This document shows positions 26,371 through 35,474 of a stretch of 64,000 bases of DNA, in pieces. Both the position numbers and the translations under genes were made by a program. Below the pieces are notes generated by a model. It saw only the letters and a list, made by a program, of their open reading frames with translations, was not told where the DNA came from and made no database searches. The first letter of the stretch is position 1; every line of letters starts with the position of its first letter. Source of the DNA: Treponema sp. (GTDB lineage: Bacteria > Spirochaetota > Spirochaetia > Treponematales > Treponemataceae); assembly GCA_016281495.1 (NCBI GenBank), contig JAEEIU010000003.1, positions 1 through 64,000 of the forward strand, given 5' to 3'.

Positions 26371-27456
26371 CTATGTCCGCGAACCGTTTATCTCTTTGTA
26401 TGTCTTTGTCGCACTGTCATAGGTGTATCCGTCCGGTACTCCATACAGTTCAATGTAGCCGTCTTCTATAAACTTGTCGATGTTGGTTGATGCCTTGAGT
26501 ACTCCCGCTTCCTGAAGCTGACGTGCGGCTGCCTCAAAGGTCTTCTTTCCCAGTGAACGGCTTGGCTGATAGAACAGTTCTTCAAGAAGTGCTGCGTTAA
26601 AGTCAAGGTCTCCCGCCACATAGTCGTTTTCTATCTGAAGCTGGGCTGCGGCACGGGGTTCTGCCTCAACGTATGCGGCGGCCTTCTGTAATGCACGTGT
26701 AACCGCTGCGGCTCCTGCAGGATTTTCTTCCAGAAGCTTGTGGGTTACAAACTGCTGGCAGCAATATTCGTTTACAAATTTTTCGTCAGTTCCAGTATCC
26801 AGAATCTTCCTGAAACCGTATGCCTGCTCTCCCTTTGTTGCAACAGGGTCATGCGCACCGATTGCGTCAACCGCCCCATTGTTAAGTGCAATTGCAAGAT
26901 CGGCTGATGCATAGGCGATGAATTCCACCTCGTTGTTGTCGGCTGTAACACCAATTCCCACATCAATCAGCTTGCGTTTTAGGTTCATCACGGCACTGTC
27001 TGCAAGTCCCGGAACACCGATTGTCTTTCCACGCAAATCCGCCGCGGAATAAATGTCACTGTCCGCACGCACGTAATATTTTGTGCATCCCGTATGGATT
27101 CCGGAAGTAAACGAGATGGGCAGGCCGTTTTCGATTGCCTGAAGCTGTGTGGCATAAAGGCCGTATCCCGCATCCACCTTGCCCGAAGCAATCATTTCAC
27201 CAAGAGTCGCTCCCCCTTCTACCACCTGAACGTATTCCGCCTTTTGTCCGATCTTCTCAAGTTCTTCGTCAAACAGGCCAAGCGCCATTGCAACATGAAC
27301 CGGTGCATGACACAGGCTTCCCGTAGAAAAGTTGATGCGTACGATTTTTTGTTCTGGAGATGAGCCGGCATCTGCTGAAGCCTCTTTTTTACTGCATGAA
27401 ACAAATGCTGCCAGTGCCACAAGTGCCAGTCCAACGGCATAAATTGATTTTTTCAT
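26371..27456 (-). CDS. SsuA/TauA/NrtA-type ABC substrate-binding lipoprotein
   Basis: 361 residues with a lipoprotein signal (LAAFVSC at about 21). The fold is that of the NMT1/SsuA group: VRINFSTGSLCHAPVHVAMALGLFDEE, GATLGEMIASGKVDAGYG, and DLRGKTIGVPG. Such proteins bind taurine, alkanesulfonates, nitrate or thiamin precursors. It is 2.7 kb from the matching ATPase and permease (30154-32047) but carries the same promoter operator, so the three likely form one importer. Given the regulon, an organosulfur ligand is the natural guess. The binding residues cannot be assigned by eye. Confidence 0.85.
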   Translation of the reverse strand: MKKSIYAVGLALVALAAFVSCSKKEASADAGSSPEQKIVRINFSTGSLCHAPVHVAMALGLFDEELEKIGQKAEYVQVVEGGATLGEMIASGKVDAGYGLYATQLQAIENGLPISFTSGIHTGCTKYYVRADSDIYSAADLRGKTIGVPGLADSAVMNLKRKLIDVGIGVTADNNEVEFIAYASADLAIALNNGAVDAIGAHDPVATKGEQAYGFRKILDTGTDEKFVNEYCCQQFVTHKLLEENPAGAAAVTRALQKAAAYVEAEPRAAAQLQIENDYVAGDLDFNAALLEELFYQPSRSLGKKTFEAAARQLQEAGVLKASTNIDKFIEDGYIELYGVPDGYTYDSATKTYKEINGSRT

Positions 27457-27482
27457 TATTCTGTCCTCCTCTAAAAGTTATA

Positions 27483-27528
27483 ACCTAGTGGTTTAGTATG
27501 TTATATCAAAAATGCTCATGTCTGTGAA
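27483..27528 (-). promoter_or_regulatory. Importer SBP promoter with one 19-bp operator
   Basis: The operator, ACCTAGTGGTTTAGTATGT on the plus strand (27483-27501), overlaps the minus-strand -10 TATAAC (27500-27505) and the start site. A -35 TTCACA (27523-27528) lies 17 bp upstream. This is a single-site version of the regulon promoter; the distal site seen at the enzyme genes is missing. Confidence 0.75.
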
Positions 27529-27645
27529 ATATTATTTTTTTATGGCGGGTATAGCTTTTTTATATATGCTTTATGATTTGATGTTTTGCATGATTGTAGA
27601 GCAAAAGCCCTCATATTGATATAATCAAGACAGCCGGAGGGAAAC

Positions 27646-28482
27646 ATGACGGAAGAATTAAACAGGAAATACCAAGCGCTCAAGGATTACTTTAAGGATT
27701 TGGGAAGTGCCGCAATCGCATTTTCCAGCGGGGTAGATTCCACCCTCATGCTCAAGGTGGCTCATGATGTCTTGGGCAACAGGGCCATTGCAGTAACCGC
27801 ACGTTCACATTCATTTCCGGCAAGGGAAAAAACCGAGGCCTCCGATTTCTGCAAAAAAGAAGGAATTGAACATGTCTTTATAGATTCAGAAGAACTGAAC
27901 ATTCCGGGATTTACGCAAAATCCAAAGAACCGCTGTTACCTGTGCAAGCGTGAACTTTTTGAAAGGATAATTGAAGTAGCCGGACAGTACAATATTCCTT
28001 ATGTATGCGAGGGAAGCAATCTTGACGACAATGGAGATTACAGGCCGGGCTTACAGGCCATTGCAGAACTCGGTGTAAAGAGTCCCCTGCGTGAATGCAA
28101 TTTATGGAAATCGGAAATCAGGGCAATTTCAAAAGAGCTTGGTTTGGATACATGGAAAAAGCAGAGTTTTGCCTGCCTTGCAAGCCGCTTTGTTTATGGC
28201 GAAACCATCTCGGTGGAAAAACTTGACATGGTGGACAAGGCGGAACAGCTCCTCATCGATTTGGGTTTTGTCCAGGAACGCGTACGGATCCACAGTTTTG
28301 GAAATGGCGAAACTTCCGGAACCATTGCAAGAATCGAAGTAAACCCGGATGAATTCCAAAAGCTTCTTGAAAAGCACGAAACGATTGTAAGCGAATTCAA
28401 GAAGATCGGATTCAACTATGTCTCCATGGATTTGCAGGGCTACAGAACAGGAAGCATGAACGAAACATTAAAGCTTCTTTAG
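27646..28482 (+). CDS. larE: LarE-type ATP-dependent sulfur transferase, three-cysteine class
   Basis: 278 residues. The PP-loop SSGVDST (27-33) adenylates the substrate; NRCYLC (C97, C100) and SFACLAS (C177) give three cysteines. In characterised LarE proteins of this class three cysteines hold a [4Fe-4S] cluster that donates sulfur catalytically, while the Lactobacillus type uses a single sacrificial Cys. LarE thiolates the pyridinium cofactor of lactate racemase, but larA, larB and larC are not in the window. An AGCCGGAGGG site precedes the ATG. It is divergent from the SBP gene and may serve another sulfur-insertion task. The family is certain, the substrate is not. Confidence 0.88.
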   Translation: MTEELNRKYQALKDYFKDLGSAAIAFSSGVDSTLMLKVAHDVLGNRAIAVTARSHSFPAREKTEASDFCKKEGIEHVFIDSEELNIPGFTQNPKNRCYLCKRELFERIIEVAGQYNIPYVCEGSNLDDNGDYRPGLQAIAELGVKSPLRECNLWKSEIRAISKELGLDTWKKQSFACLASRFVYGETISVEKLDMVDKAEQLLIDLGFVQERVRIHSFGNGETSGTIARIEVNPDEFQKLLEKHETIVSEFKKIGFNYVSMDLQGYRTGSMNETLKLL

Positions 28483-30053
28483 TTGGACGTTTTGCCGGCA
28501 AGAGCATTTAACAGGTTTTTATGCTTACCCGTATAATTTTTAAAGACAAGCTTTCCCCTTTCATCTTCATCGACCGTATAAAGCCTGATTTCACTTTTCT
28601 TAAGCTCACAGTGTTTTTTGCCATCCGTTAATGCAAATGAAAAAGCATCCTTATCATTTCCGACCGTTACAGTAAATTCACCATGAGTATCGTCATCTTT
28701 TGCATCGAAGACATCTTCAAATGCCTTTATTACCTCATCTTCATCAAAATAGACAAAGCATGCATATCGCATCCGTTCATCCTCAAACCTCAAGAAAACA
28801 TCCTTTATCCGTGACGGGTCCATTTCCTCATTCCATTTATCGCCTGACAGAATCTTTTCGCCATTGAAGAAATTGCATATGGTCTTTGTTATATCAAAGC
28901 TTCCGTTTTCCGATTGAAAATTGATCTGGTACTTGAAACGTTTTTGATAATCATTGATGATGCTAGCTGAAGAAACTTTTATATTGCCGTATTTTTTAAC
29001 ATCGACCTTTTCCTTTTGTATCAGATCTGAAATTGCTTTTTCATAACCGCCTGTAACTTCTCCCTGCAGAGGATAATCGATCATGATGTTGTGAATTTGA
29101 TTGAACATGTTATGGAACATCAAGACTCTTCCCGTCGGCATGATCCTGAATTCTATGTCATCATATCGGAATCGCTCAGTATCTTCAAAATATCTGTTAA
29201 GTTCCTTTGGTAATTCAGTTTGTATTTTATAAGTTTTTCCTTCCGAAATATCGTACCACACCAGTGTCATATTCTTTGGGACAAACGACGCATCATCATC
29301 TGAATCTTCACCATCTGCATATCCAAGATATCCGAAATTGAATCCTGTGCGTTGGATATCAGATATTTCACTTGTTAAGCCAAAGTTTCCTTCCAACAAT
29401 AAGCAGGGATACTGTCCATATGTTGTAATCCTGATGCTATTGCTTCCGTATAAATCCCAATGTTCAATTTCTTCTGGTACCGCATCCAATTCCTTTGCTT
29501 CCCACGAGTCGTTTTTTTCTACCATGCTTTTTCTAAAAAAGGACTTTCTGTAATCATCCACCCGCATGCGAGCCCATCTTGCATCCTCTTCAAATGCATC
29601 TCCGGACAAAAAGGATTTTCGATTCGCAAAAACATTGTATAGACCGACGATTGCTGCTATGCCCAATACAATATACAAACCCACTCTGTCACCATTCGGC
29701 TTAAGAAACTTTATCAAAAGAAATGAAATGATTCCCCAGACAATGCATGCAACAATTATATAAAATGAGCGGAAGCCAAGTGCCATGCCGTTCCCAGCAG
29801 GATCGCTATGTGGATAATAAGGTGCAAAATGAAGCCAGTAGTAAAGGAAAATCATTGCAGCGATTGTTGCCGCAAACGGAGACTTTTGACCGGTAAAAAA
29901 GATGGCAGCCAAATGTATGAACACTGTAAGCAGAAAGTACATCGTCAAAAACAAATCTGCCGCCCTCTGAACAGGCCTGTACAGCTCTTTTAGAACTATG
30001 CCGACAAAACCTAAAATGATGCCGGCTATCCATAATCCAATAATCCTGGGCAT
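28479..30053 (-). CDS. Membrane protein with DUF2931-like soluble domain
   Basis: 524 residues. The first ~150 form four to five membrane helices. The remaining ~370 are soluble and contain a DUF2931-like pattern (PKNMTLVWYDISEGKTYKIQ, FRIMPTGRVLMFH). A second segment resembles another copy with weaker conservation. No catalytic motif is visible. DUF2931 proteins elsewhere are usually small lipoproteins; a membrane-anchored long form is less common. It converges on larE with a 4-base overlap and has its own promoter region at 30054-30153. Function unknown. Confidence 0.6.
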   Translation of the reverse strand: MPRIIGLWIAGIILGFVGIVLKELYRPVQRAADLFLTMYFLLTVFIHLAAIFFTGQKSPFAATIAAMIFLYYWLHFAPYYPHSDPAGNGMALGFRSFYIIVACIVWGIISFLLIKFLKPNGDRVGLYIVLGIAAIVGLYNVFANRKSFLSGDAFEEDARWARMRVDDYRKSFFRKSMVEKNDSWEAKELDAVPEEIEHWDLYGSNSIRITTYGQYPCLLLEGNFGLTSEISDIQRTGFNFGYLGYADGEDSDDDASFVPKNMTLVWYDISEGKTYKIQTELPKELNRYFEDTERFRYDDIEFRIMPTGRVLMFHNMFNQIHNIMIDYPLQGEVTGGYEKAISDLIQKEKVDVKKYGNIKVSSASIINDYQKRFKYQINFQSENGSFDITKTICNFFNGEKILSGDKWNEEMDPSRIKDVFLRFEDERMRYACFVYFDEDEVIKAFEDVFDAKDDDTHGEFTVTVGNDKDAFSFALTDGKKHCELKKSEIRLYTVDEDERGKLVFKNYTGKHKNLLNALAGKTSN

Positions 30054-30153
30054 TTGCTCTCCTTTAATTAAACCCTCCGCACGAATAAAAGTATAATCTA
30101 AATGGAATCAGGTGAAAAGAGGATGTGCCGGATTTTAGATGTGAGCATGAACA

Positions 30154-30933
30154 TCAAATTGCGTATTCCACTTCATGAACTTTTCCTGCGTAATCGAGGA
30201 TTTCCAGAATCTTGGTGCGGTATTTTAAGAAGACGTCCTGACCTCTAGCCCTTGGATGACTCAAATCGATTTTGATTATCTCCTCAACCTTTGCAGGGCG
30301 GGGTGACATTACAACAACGTAATCGCTAAGGTAAACGGCCTCGTCCACATCGTGAGTGACCATTACCATCGTGGTGTTGTGTTCCTTCCACAGGCGGAGT
30401 ATCTCATCCTGCATTGTCATCCGCGTAAATGCGTCCAGAGCTCCAAGAGGTTCGTCCAGCAAAAGGATTTTTGGATGTCCCACAAGTGCGCGTGCAAGGC
30501 TTGCCCTCTGGTTCATTCCTCCGGAAAGCTGATGCGGATATGATTTTTCAAAACCTTCAAGTCCCACAAGCTTTATGAATTTGTCCACATCTTCCTTCTG
30601 CTTTTTGTATATGTGTCGTGCACGAAGTCCAAATGCAATGTTGTCACGAATCGTAAGCCACGGAAAAAGGTTTGCCTGCTGGAATGCAAAGCCACGGTCG
30701 CTTCCTGGCTTGGTTATTTTTTCACCGTCTACATTTACCTCACCTGATGTCGGTGTCTCAAGTCCTGCAATGCAACGGAGCAAGGTTGTCTTTCCACATC
30801 CTGACGGACCAATGAGCGAAACAAAGCTGCCAGCCGGAATCGTAAAGTCCACACCGTTTAACGCCGTAACTTCTTCTGCGCTTCCCTGATTGAATGTTTT
30901 TGTCACACTGTTTATTTTTATTTCTCCAGACAT
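30154..30933 (-). CDS. SsuB/TauB-type ABC importer ATPase
   Basis: About 259 residues from the ATG at 30933, chosen for its AGAGGTGAAT site; the frame upstream runs into an intergenic palindrome. Walker A GPSGCGKTT, LSGGMNQRASLARAL signature, Walker B ILLLDEPLGALD, and switch His in VTHDVDEA. The closest families are nitrate/sulfonate/taurine importers. The permease lies 142 bases upstream on the same strand, with palindromic repeats between. Confidence 0.92.
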   Translation of the reverse strand: MSGEIKINSVTKTFNQGSAEEVTALNGVDFTIPAGSFVSLIGPSGCGKTTLLRCIAGLETPTSGEVNVDGEKITKPGSDRGFAFQQANLFPWLTIRDNIAFGLRARHIYKKQKEDVDKFIKLVGLEGFEKSYPHQLSGGMNQRASLARALVGHPKILLLDEPLGALDAFTRMTMQDEILRLWKEHNTTMVMVTHDVDEAVYLSDYVVVMSPRPAKVEEIIKIDLSHPRARGQDVFLKYRTKILEILDYAGKVHEVEYAI

Positions 30934-30944
30934 ATTCACCTCTC

Positions 30945-31067
30945 TGTCATAATTCAGATCCTGAATCAAGTTCAGGATGACGTAATTGTACTACCTCTCT
31001 GTCATTCCGGACTTGATCCGGAATCTTAAACTTGCATGTTCAGATCCTGAATCAAGTTCAGGATGAC
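30945..31067. repeat. 67-bp palindromic repeat (31001-31067) plus partial unit, inside the importer operon
   Basis: The full unit has stems ATTCCGGA-CTTGA-TCCGGAAT and GATCCTGAATCAAGTTCAGGATGAC. It matches the copy at 32868-32934 at 64 of 67 bases. A partial second stem sits at 30945-30981. Lying between permease and ATPase genes, it may tune the ratio of the two products. Confidence 0.88.
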
Positions 31068-31075
31068 ACCTCTCT

Positions 31076-32047
31076 TTACCACTTGATCAAACCTTTCTGC
31101 CAGCTCAACACCCTTGACCTGACCTTGAACAACGCCGTGATGATGACCGTACAGAACACCGCAATCAAAATCAAACCTGCATAAACACCCGAGTAGAGCA
31201 TCATTGCCTTTTGATAGCTGATGTACCAGCCGATTCCATATTTTGCACCAAACATTTCCGCCGTCATCAACGCGATGAAAGCCGCACAGATTCCATTGAA
31301 CACACCCTGAAAAATATTTGGCAACGCTGCGGGAACTGCAATTCGGAACACCTGGAAAAAAGTACCTGCACCAAGGGTTCGCCCCACTTCAAAATAAACC
31401 TTACCTGTATTCTGAATGCCGGAGCTTGTCATGAGCTGTACCGGAAACCAGACTGCCAGAGCTATGATGAAAACACTTGCTCCAAATGTCGTCGGGAATG
31501 TAGTGAGCACGAGAGGAATCCATGCAGTTGCGGGAATAGGACCAATGAGCTTGATGTAGGGGTTGATCCAGTAGTAGACCTTTTTTGAAAAGCCAAGGCA
31601 CACCCCAGTGATGAAGCCGACCGTAATTCCCCAGAAAACACCAAGCAGCAAAAGCTTAAACGAATACCAGATGCATTTTAAAAGCAGGTCAGTCTGTTCC
31701 GCAAAAATTGAAAGTATGTTGTCAAAGCTCGGGAAAAAGATTACGGGAAGAAGGGCAAACTTTGCCGTAATGAGGTTTAACACCGCAAGTAGAATTCCAG
31801 AACCAAAAAGAAATGGTCCCTTGTGCTGGAGTGATTTGTTCAGGCGAGGGACGAAAAACGAAATGATGAAAAAAAGAAATGCAATCCCCAAAAGAATCAA
31901 AAGCAGATTGCTGTAGTAAGGACGGGTTGCAGCCGGATGCAGTTTGCTGTCGGGAACTGTCTTTTGGATTAAAAGTGCAAAAAGTACTCCCAGAACGGGA
32001 AACGCACGGTAAAGTATTGATTTTATTGTTTGCGTCTTGTCTTTCAT
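31076..32047 (-). CDS. SsuC/TauC-type ABC importer permease
   Basis: 323 residues from ATG 32047 (GAGGT site). The N-terminal ~120 residues add two or three helices not found in the usual ~260-residue SsuC. The C-terminal part has the permease core with the EAA-type loop VGRTLGAGTFFQVFRIAVPAALP and GIGWYISYQKAMML. It is first in the operon with the ATPase at 30154 and carries a regulon operator in its promoter. Sulfonate or another organosulfur substrate is inferred from context only. Confidence 0.88.
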   Translation of the reverse strand: MKDKTQTIKSILYRAFPVLGVLFALLIQKTVPDSKLHPAATRPYYSNLLLILLGIAFLFFIISFFVPRLNKSLQHKGPFLFGSGILLAVLNLITAKFALLPVIFFPSFDNILSIFAEQTDLLLKCIWYSFKLLLLGVFWGITVGFITGVCLGFSKKVYYWINPYIKLIGPIPATAWIPLVLTTFPTTFGASVFIIALAVWFPVQLMTSSGIQNTGKVYFEVGRTLGAGTFFQVFRIAVPAALPNIFQGVFNGICAAFIALMTAEMFGAKYGIGWYISYQKAMMLYSGVYAGLILIAVFCTVIITALFKVRSRVLSWQKGLIKW

Positions 32048-32088
32048 TTTGTACCTCATAAAAACTTGGTATGCAGGTGCGTTTAATT

Positions 32089-32135
32089 ACCTACTAACTT
32101 AGTATGTTATACAAAATATACTCGGATTTGTATAA
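32089..32135 (-). promoter_or_regulatory. Importer permease promoter with one 19-bp operator
   Basis: The operator ACCTACTAACTTAGTATGT (plus strand, 32089-32107) touches the minus-strand -10 TATAAC (32106-32111). A weak -35 TTATAC (32130-32135) lies 18 bp upstream. The right half-site TATGT equals that of the SBP promoter at 27483, marking a transporter sub-type of the motif. Confidence 0.72.
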
Positions 32136-32257
32136 TATATTTTTTTGATTGAAGTTATAGGCATTTTCTATAACCAGGTTGCTAAGCCTTAAGATTCGTG
32201 AATTTTGTTGACAGAAAACACGTAAAAAGCTATTGTTTGTCGAAAGAGGGAAAAGAC

Positions 32258-32860
32258 ATGATGAAAATTGTATATCCGGTTCATTCTGGACTTTACTTTA
32301 ACCTTACAAACCGATGTCCCTGTGCGTGTACTTTTTGCATCCGCCAGAGAAATGAAAAATTTTATGTTGAAGATTCTCTGTGGCTTGATCATGAGCCTTC
32401 GTTTGAAGAAGTAAAGTCGGCCCTGCTTGCCGAAGATTTGGAAAAATACAGTGAGTTTGTTTTCTGCGGTTTTGGAGAGCCAACGGAAGCCCTTGATGTC
32501 CTTCTTGAAACAGCCAGATTCCTTAAGGAAAAGACGGACAAACCAATCAGGATAAACACAAACGGACTTGGCAATTTGATTAACAAAAAAGACATTACCC
32601 CACTTTTTGAAGGCCTGATAGATGCAGTTTCAATCAGCCTCAATTCAAGTGATCCCAAAATATATGCTGAACGCGTACGCCCAAAGTTTGGAGAAGAGTC
32701 GCATTCCGCAATGCTGGATTTTGCCCGCTGTGCCGTAAAGCATGTCCCCAACGTAACCATGACCACAGTATCAACAACAATCACCAAAGAAGACGAAGAA
32801 AACTGCCGCAAGATTTGTGAAAGCCTTGGAGTAAAATATAGAATCAGGGAATTGATTTAA
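32258..32860 (+). CDS. Radical SAM protein of the TatD-associated type
   Basis: About 200 residues from ATG 32258 (AGAGGG seven bases upstream). LTNRCPCACTFCIRQ holds the CxxxCxxC cluster motif, followed by VFCGFGEPT and RINTNGLGN, a compact radical SAM barrel without an added C-terminal cluster domain. It resembles the family often linked to TatD nucleases (TIGR04038), though no tatD is in the window. The reaction is unknown. A 67-bp palindrome follows its stop. Confidence 0.75.
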   Translation: MMKIVYPVHSGLYFNLTNRCPCACTFCIRQRNEKFYVEDSLWLDHEPSFEEVKSALLAEDLEKYSEFVFCGFGEPTEALDVLLETARFLKEKTDKPIRINTNGLGNLINKKDITPLFEGLIDAVSISLNSSDPKIYAERVRPKFGEESHSAMLDFARCAVKHVPNVTMTTVSTTITKEDEENCRKICESLGVKYRIRELI

Positions 32861-32867
32861 ATAAGCT

Positions 32868-32934
32868 GTCATTCCGGACTTGATCCGGAATCTTAAGCTT
32901 GTATGTTTAGATCCTGAATCAAGTTCAGGATGAC
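32868..32934. repeat. 67-bp palindromic repeat
   Basis: A complete copy of the family described at 31001-31067, with 64 of 67 bases identical. It lies just after the radical SAM gene and 40 bp before the WYL regulator, so it may work as a terminator. Confidence 0.88.
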
Positions 32935-32974
32935 AATACTTTTTAGATAGCCACATTCATGTTATAATGTTTAC

Positions 32975-33913
32975 ATGCAGATGGACCAGCTTTTTGAATT
33001 TGTTTATATCCTCATTGAAAAAAAACAAGTTACGGCCAAAGAAATGTCGGAACGCTTTGGGGTTTCTACAAGGACAGTGTACCGCTGGATGGAAGCCCTA
33101 TCTGCAGCTGGAGTTCCTGTTTATGCCGTAAGGGGACGTGATGGTGGCATTGCAATTTCCGAAAACTATGCCCTTGATAAGACCGTGCTTTCTGAAGAAG
33201 AGCGTCTTGCTGTTTTGTCCAGCGTAAAGGCCTTGAACAGTTTGAGCGGTAATCAGTCTGCGTCCCTTAATGCCAACGTCAAGGCAGCAGAAAAACTTTC
33301 ACGTCTGGTTCAGGATGATACGGATTGGCTTGAAGTTGATTTTTCGCCATGGAGTCCCGAAGGTCACGGGGTAAGGAAACTGTTTGGCATGCTCAGGGAT
33401 TCAATCTTGAAAAAACGTCAGCTTTCCTTTGATTATTACAGTAGCAGCGGCAAATCCGAACACAGGACAGTGCATCCGTGGAAGCTCGTATATCGTGGAC
33501 AAGCATGGTACCTTCTGGGCTGGTGCACTTCAAGAAAGGCAGAAAGATATTTTAAACTCAGCCGCATGGTGAATGTTGAACAGACAGGCAGAACCGCAAA
33601 TGTAATGATGAAAGATGCAGGTCATGTAAAAGATTCAACAAACCCAGACACTCAAGCAAAACAAAAACTCATTCAAATCAAGGCAAGGATATCCGCAGGC
33701 AGGGCATTTTACTTTTTGGATTCCTTTGCATGTTCCGAAATCAATTCCCACAAAGACGGAAGCATTACGGCAGTTTTTTCCGCTCCAGATGAAGCATGGC
33801 TGTGTGGAATGCTCCTGAGTTTTGGCCCGGGCATGAAAATAATTTCACCCAAAGGAATCAAAGACAAGGTTTTACAAATGGCAAAATGTGTAACGGAATT
33901 ATACAAAAAATAA
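32975..33913 (+). CDS. WYL-domain transcriptional regulator (YafY/DeoR-like)
   Basis: 312 residues: an N-terminal winged helix (KKQVTAKEMSERFGVSTRTVYRWMEAL) and a WYL domain at about 135-210 (LSFDYYSSSGKSEHRTVHPWKLVYRGQAWYLLGWC), with a WCX-like C-terminal extension. WYL domains bind small ligands or nucleic acids. TATAAT at 32963-32968 is only seven bases before the ATG, so the mRNA may be leaderless; starting at the next Met (32981) is an alternative. It heads a five-gene set on the plus strand that ends with the SPL-type radical SAM gene. Confidence 0.88.
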   Translation: MQMDQLFEFVYILIEKKQVTAKEMSERFGVSTRTVYRWMEALSAAGVPVYAVRGRDGGIAISENYALDKTVLSEEERLAVLSSVKALNSLSGNQSASLNANVKAAEKLSRLVQDDTDWLEVDFSPWSPEGHGVRKLFGMLRDSILKKRQLSFDYYSSSGKSEHRTVHPWKLVYRGQAWYLLGWCTSRKAERYFKLSRMVNVEQTGRTANVMMKDAGHVKDSTNPDTQAKQKLIQIKARISAGRAFYFLDSFACSEINSHKDGSITAVFSAPDEAWLCGMLLSFGPGMKIISPKGIKDKVLQMAKCVTELYKK

Positions 33914-33975
33914 TATATGACATCTTGTTGTCATATTTAAGGCTGTATAATTTATCCTAGAAAAAGAGGTGAATT

Positions 33976-34620
33976 ATGGCATTTGACTATAAAAAAGAAT
34001 TCAAAGAGTTTTATCTACCATCAAAGGAACCCCAGATTGTGCACATCCCCAAAATGCAGTTTGTTGCCGTTCGTGGAAAGGGAAACCCAAACGAAGAAGA
34101 AGGCGAATACAAGGATGCTCTGGCGGTACAATATGCAATCTCGTATGCAATCAAAATGAGTAAAATGGGAGACCATAGGATAGACGGTTACTTTGACTTT
34201 GTGGTTCCCCCTCTTGAAGGTTTCTGGTGGCAGGAAAAGAATGGATCTATTGTTCCGGGTTTCGATTATACCGACAAATCTTCATTCAACTGGATTTCTG
34301 TAATCCGGCTCCCTGATTTTGTAACGCAAAAAGACTTTGACTGGGCAAAAGAAGCAGCCACCGCTAAAAAAGGCATAGATTGTTCACGGGCAGAATTGTT
34401 CACTATTGAAGAAGGTGATTGTGTTCAGATCATGCATGTTGGTTCATACGATGACGAGCCAGCAACAATAAAACTGATGGATGATTATGCAACTGCAAAT
34501 GGATATGTACTCGATTTTTCCTCCACAAGGCTTCACCATGAAATCTATTTGAGTGATCCTCGTAAAACTGCTCCGGAAAAACTTAAAACTGTGATTCGGC
34601 ATCCAGTAAGGAAGAATTAG
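33976..34620 (+). CDS. GyrI-like small-molecule-binding domain protein
   Basis: 214 residues. The start (VHIPKMQFVAVRGKGNPNEE) and FFVVPPLEGFWW-like core match the GyrI-like domain (SOUL/SHS2 fold), which binds hydrophobic drugs in MerR-type regulators and some hydrolases. There is no DNA-binding domain. A GAGGTG site precedes the ATG. It directly abuts the next gene (stop at 34620, start at 34621). Confidence 0.82.
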   Translation: MAFDYKKEFKEFYLPSKEPQIVHIPKMQFVAVRGKGNPNEEEGEYKDALAVQYAISYAIKMSKMGDHRIDGYFDFVVPPLEGFWWQEKNGSIVPGFDYTDKSSFNWISVIRLPDFVTQKDFDWAKEAATAKKGIDCSRAELFTIEEGDCVQIMHVGSYDDEPATIKLMDDYATANGYVLDFSSTRLHHEIYLSDPRKTAPEKLKTVIRHPVRKN

Positions 34621-34866
34621 ATGAAAAATGACTTAATAGAAAACATAGAAAAACTTCATACAACACCAATGGGAGTTGACCGCATAAGGCGCAACCTCTC
34701 GCATGGTGAAGATGTCGGAGATGTCGTTGCCTGGTGCCGAAAGAGAATACTGGATGACAGGGCAATAATCACACGCAGGGGCAAAAACTGGTATGTTACA
34801 ATTGATGGTTGTATCATTACTGTGAATGCCTACAGCTATACGATAATCACCGCTCATAAGGAATAA
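34621..34866 (+). CDS. DUF3781 family protein
   Basis: 81 residues. The pattern LHTTPMGVDRIRRNL, VVAWCRKRI and NWYVTIDGCIITVNAYSYTIITAHK fits DUF3781 along its full length. Function unknown. It is tightly packed between the GyrI-like and SAP-domain genes, so it is translated in the same operon. Confidence 0.75.
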   Translation: MKNDLIENIEKLHTTPMGVDRIRRNLSHGEDVGDVVAWCRKRILDDRAIITRRGKNWYVTIDGCIITVNAYSYTIITAHKE

Positions 34867-34868
34867 AG

Positions 34869-35474
34869 ATGAAGCGTCCAGACTTTGATGATATAAAGAC
34901 ATTTGAAGAATTCTCCAGATACTACTGGTACCGCGAAGAACTCCAGCAGATTTGTAAATCACATGGAATCGATTCATCTGGCTTGAAGGCGGAATTAAAC
35001 CACAACATCGAAGAATACTTTAAGGGAAACATAATCCGGCCTAAAAAAGCACATGTCAAAAAGGCATCCGTAAAATCAAAACTCCCACTCACTTTGAACA
35101 CGGGCCTTATAGAATGCGGTTTTATTTTTGGTCCGCGTTTCCGAGACTTCTTTATTGAACAGACGGGCATTAAGAATTTTAAATTCAACGTGGACATGGT
35201 GGCCACCGTAAAAAAAGTAAAGCAGGAACAGGACGAAAACTTTACGCTGGGAGACCTCCTTGACATCTATTACGGCAAAAAGACTTATGCAAGATATGAC
35301 AAAATCTCCCTGCAATGGAACAAATTCTTTCATGAATTTTGTGCAGACCCCGCAACTGCATGTTATCCGGATAAACTAAAAACTGCCGCACGACTCTGGA
35401 AAATTGTCCGCGAATCAACCCAAGAAAAAGTCTATAAACATGAACTTCTGGAGGACCTGTCATGCACTTTGTAA
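34869..35474 (+). CDS. SAP-like domain protein (DUF6434 type)
   Basis: 201 residues. The N-terminal ~55 residues (WYREELQQICKSHGIDSSGLKAELNHNIEEYF) look like a SAP putative nucleic-acid-binding motif. The central part (LIECGFIFGPRFRDFF) and the C-terminal helical part have no known function. It overlaps the radical SAM gene by 13 bases and follows DUF3781 by two, so the cluster is strongly coupled. Confidence 0.7.
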   Translation: MKRPDFDDIKTFEEFSRYYWYREELQQICKSHGIDSSGLKAELNHNIEEYFKGNIIRPKKAHVKKASVKSKLPLTLNTGLIECGFIFGPRFRDFFIEQTGIKNFKFNVDMVATVKKVKQEQDENFTLGDLLDIYYGKKTYARYDKISLQWNKFFHEFCADPATACYPDKLKTAARLWKIVRESTQEKVYKHELLEDLSCTL

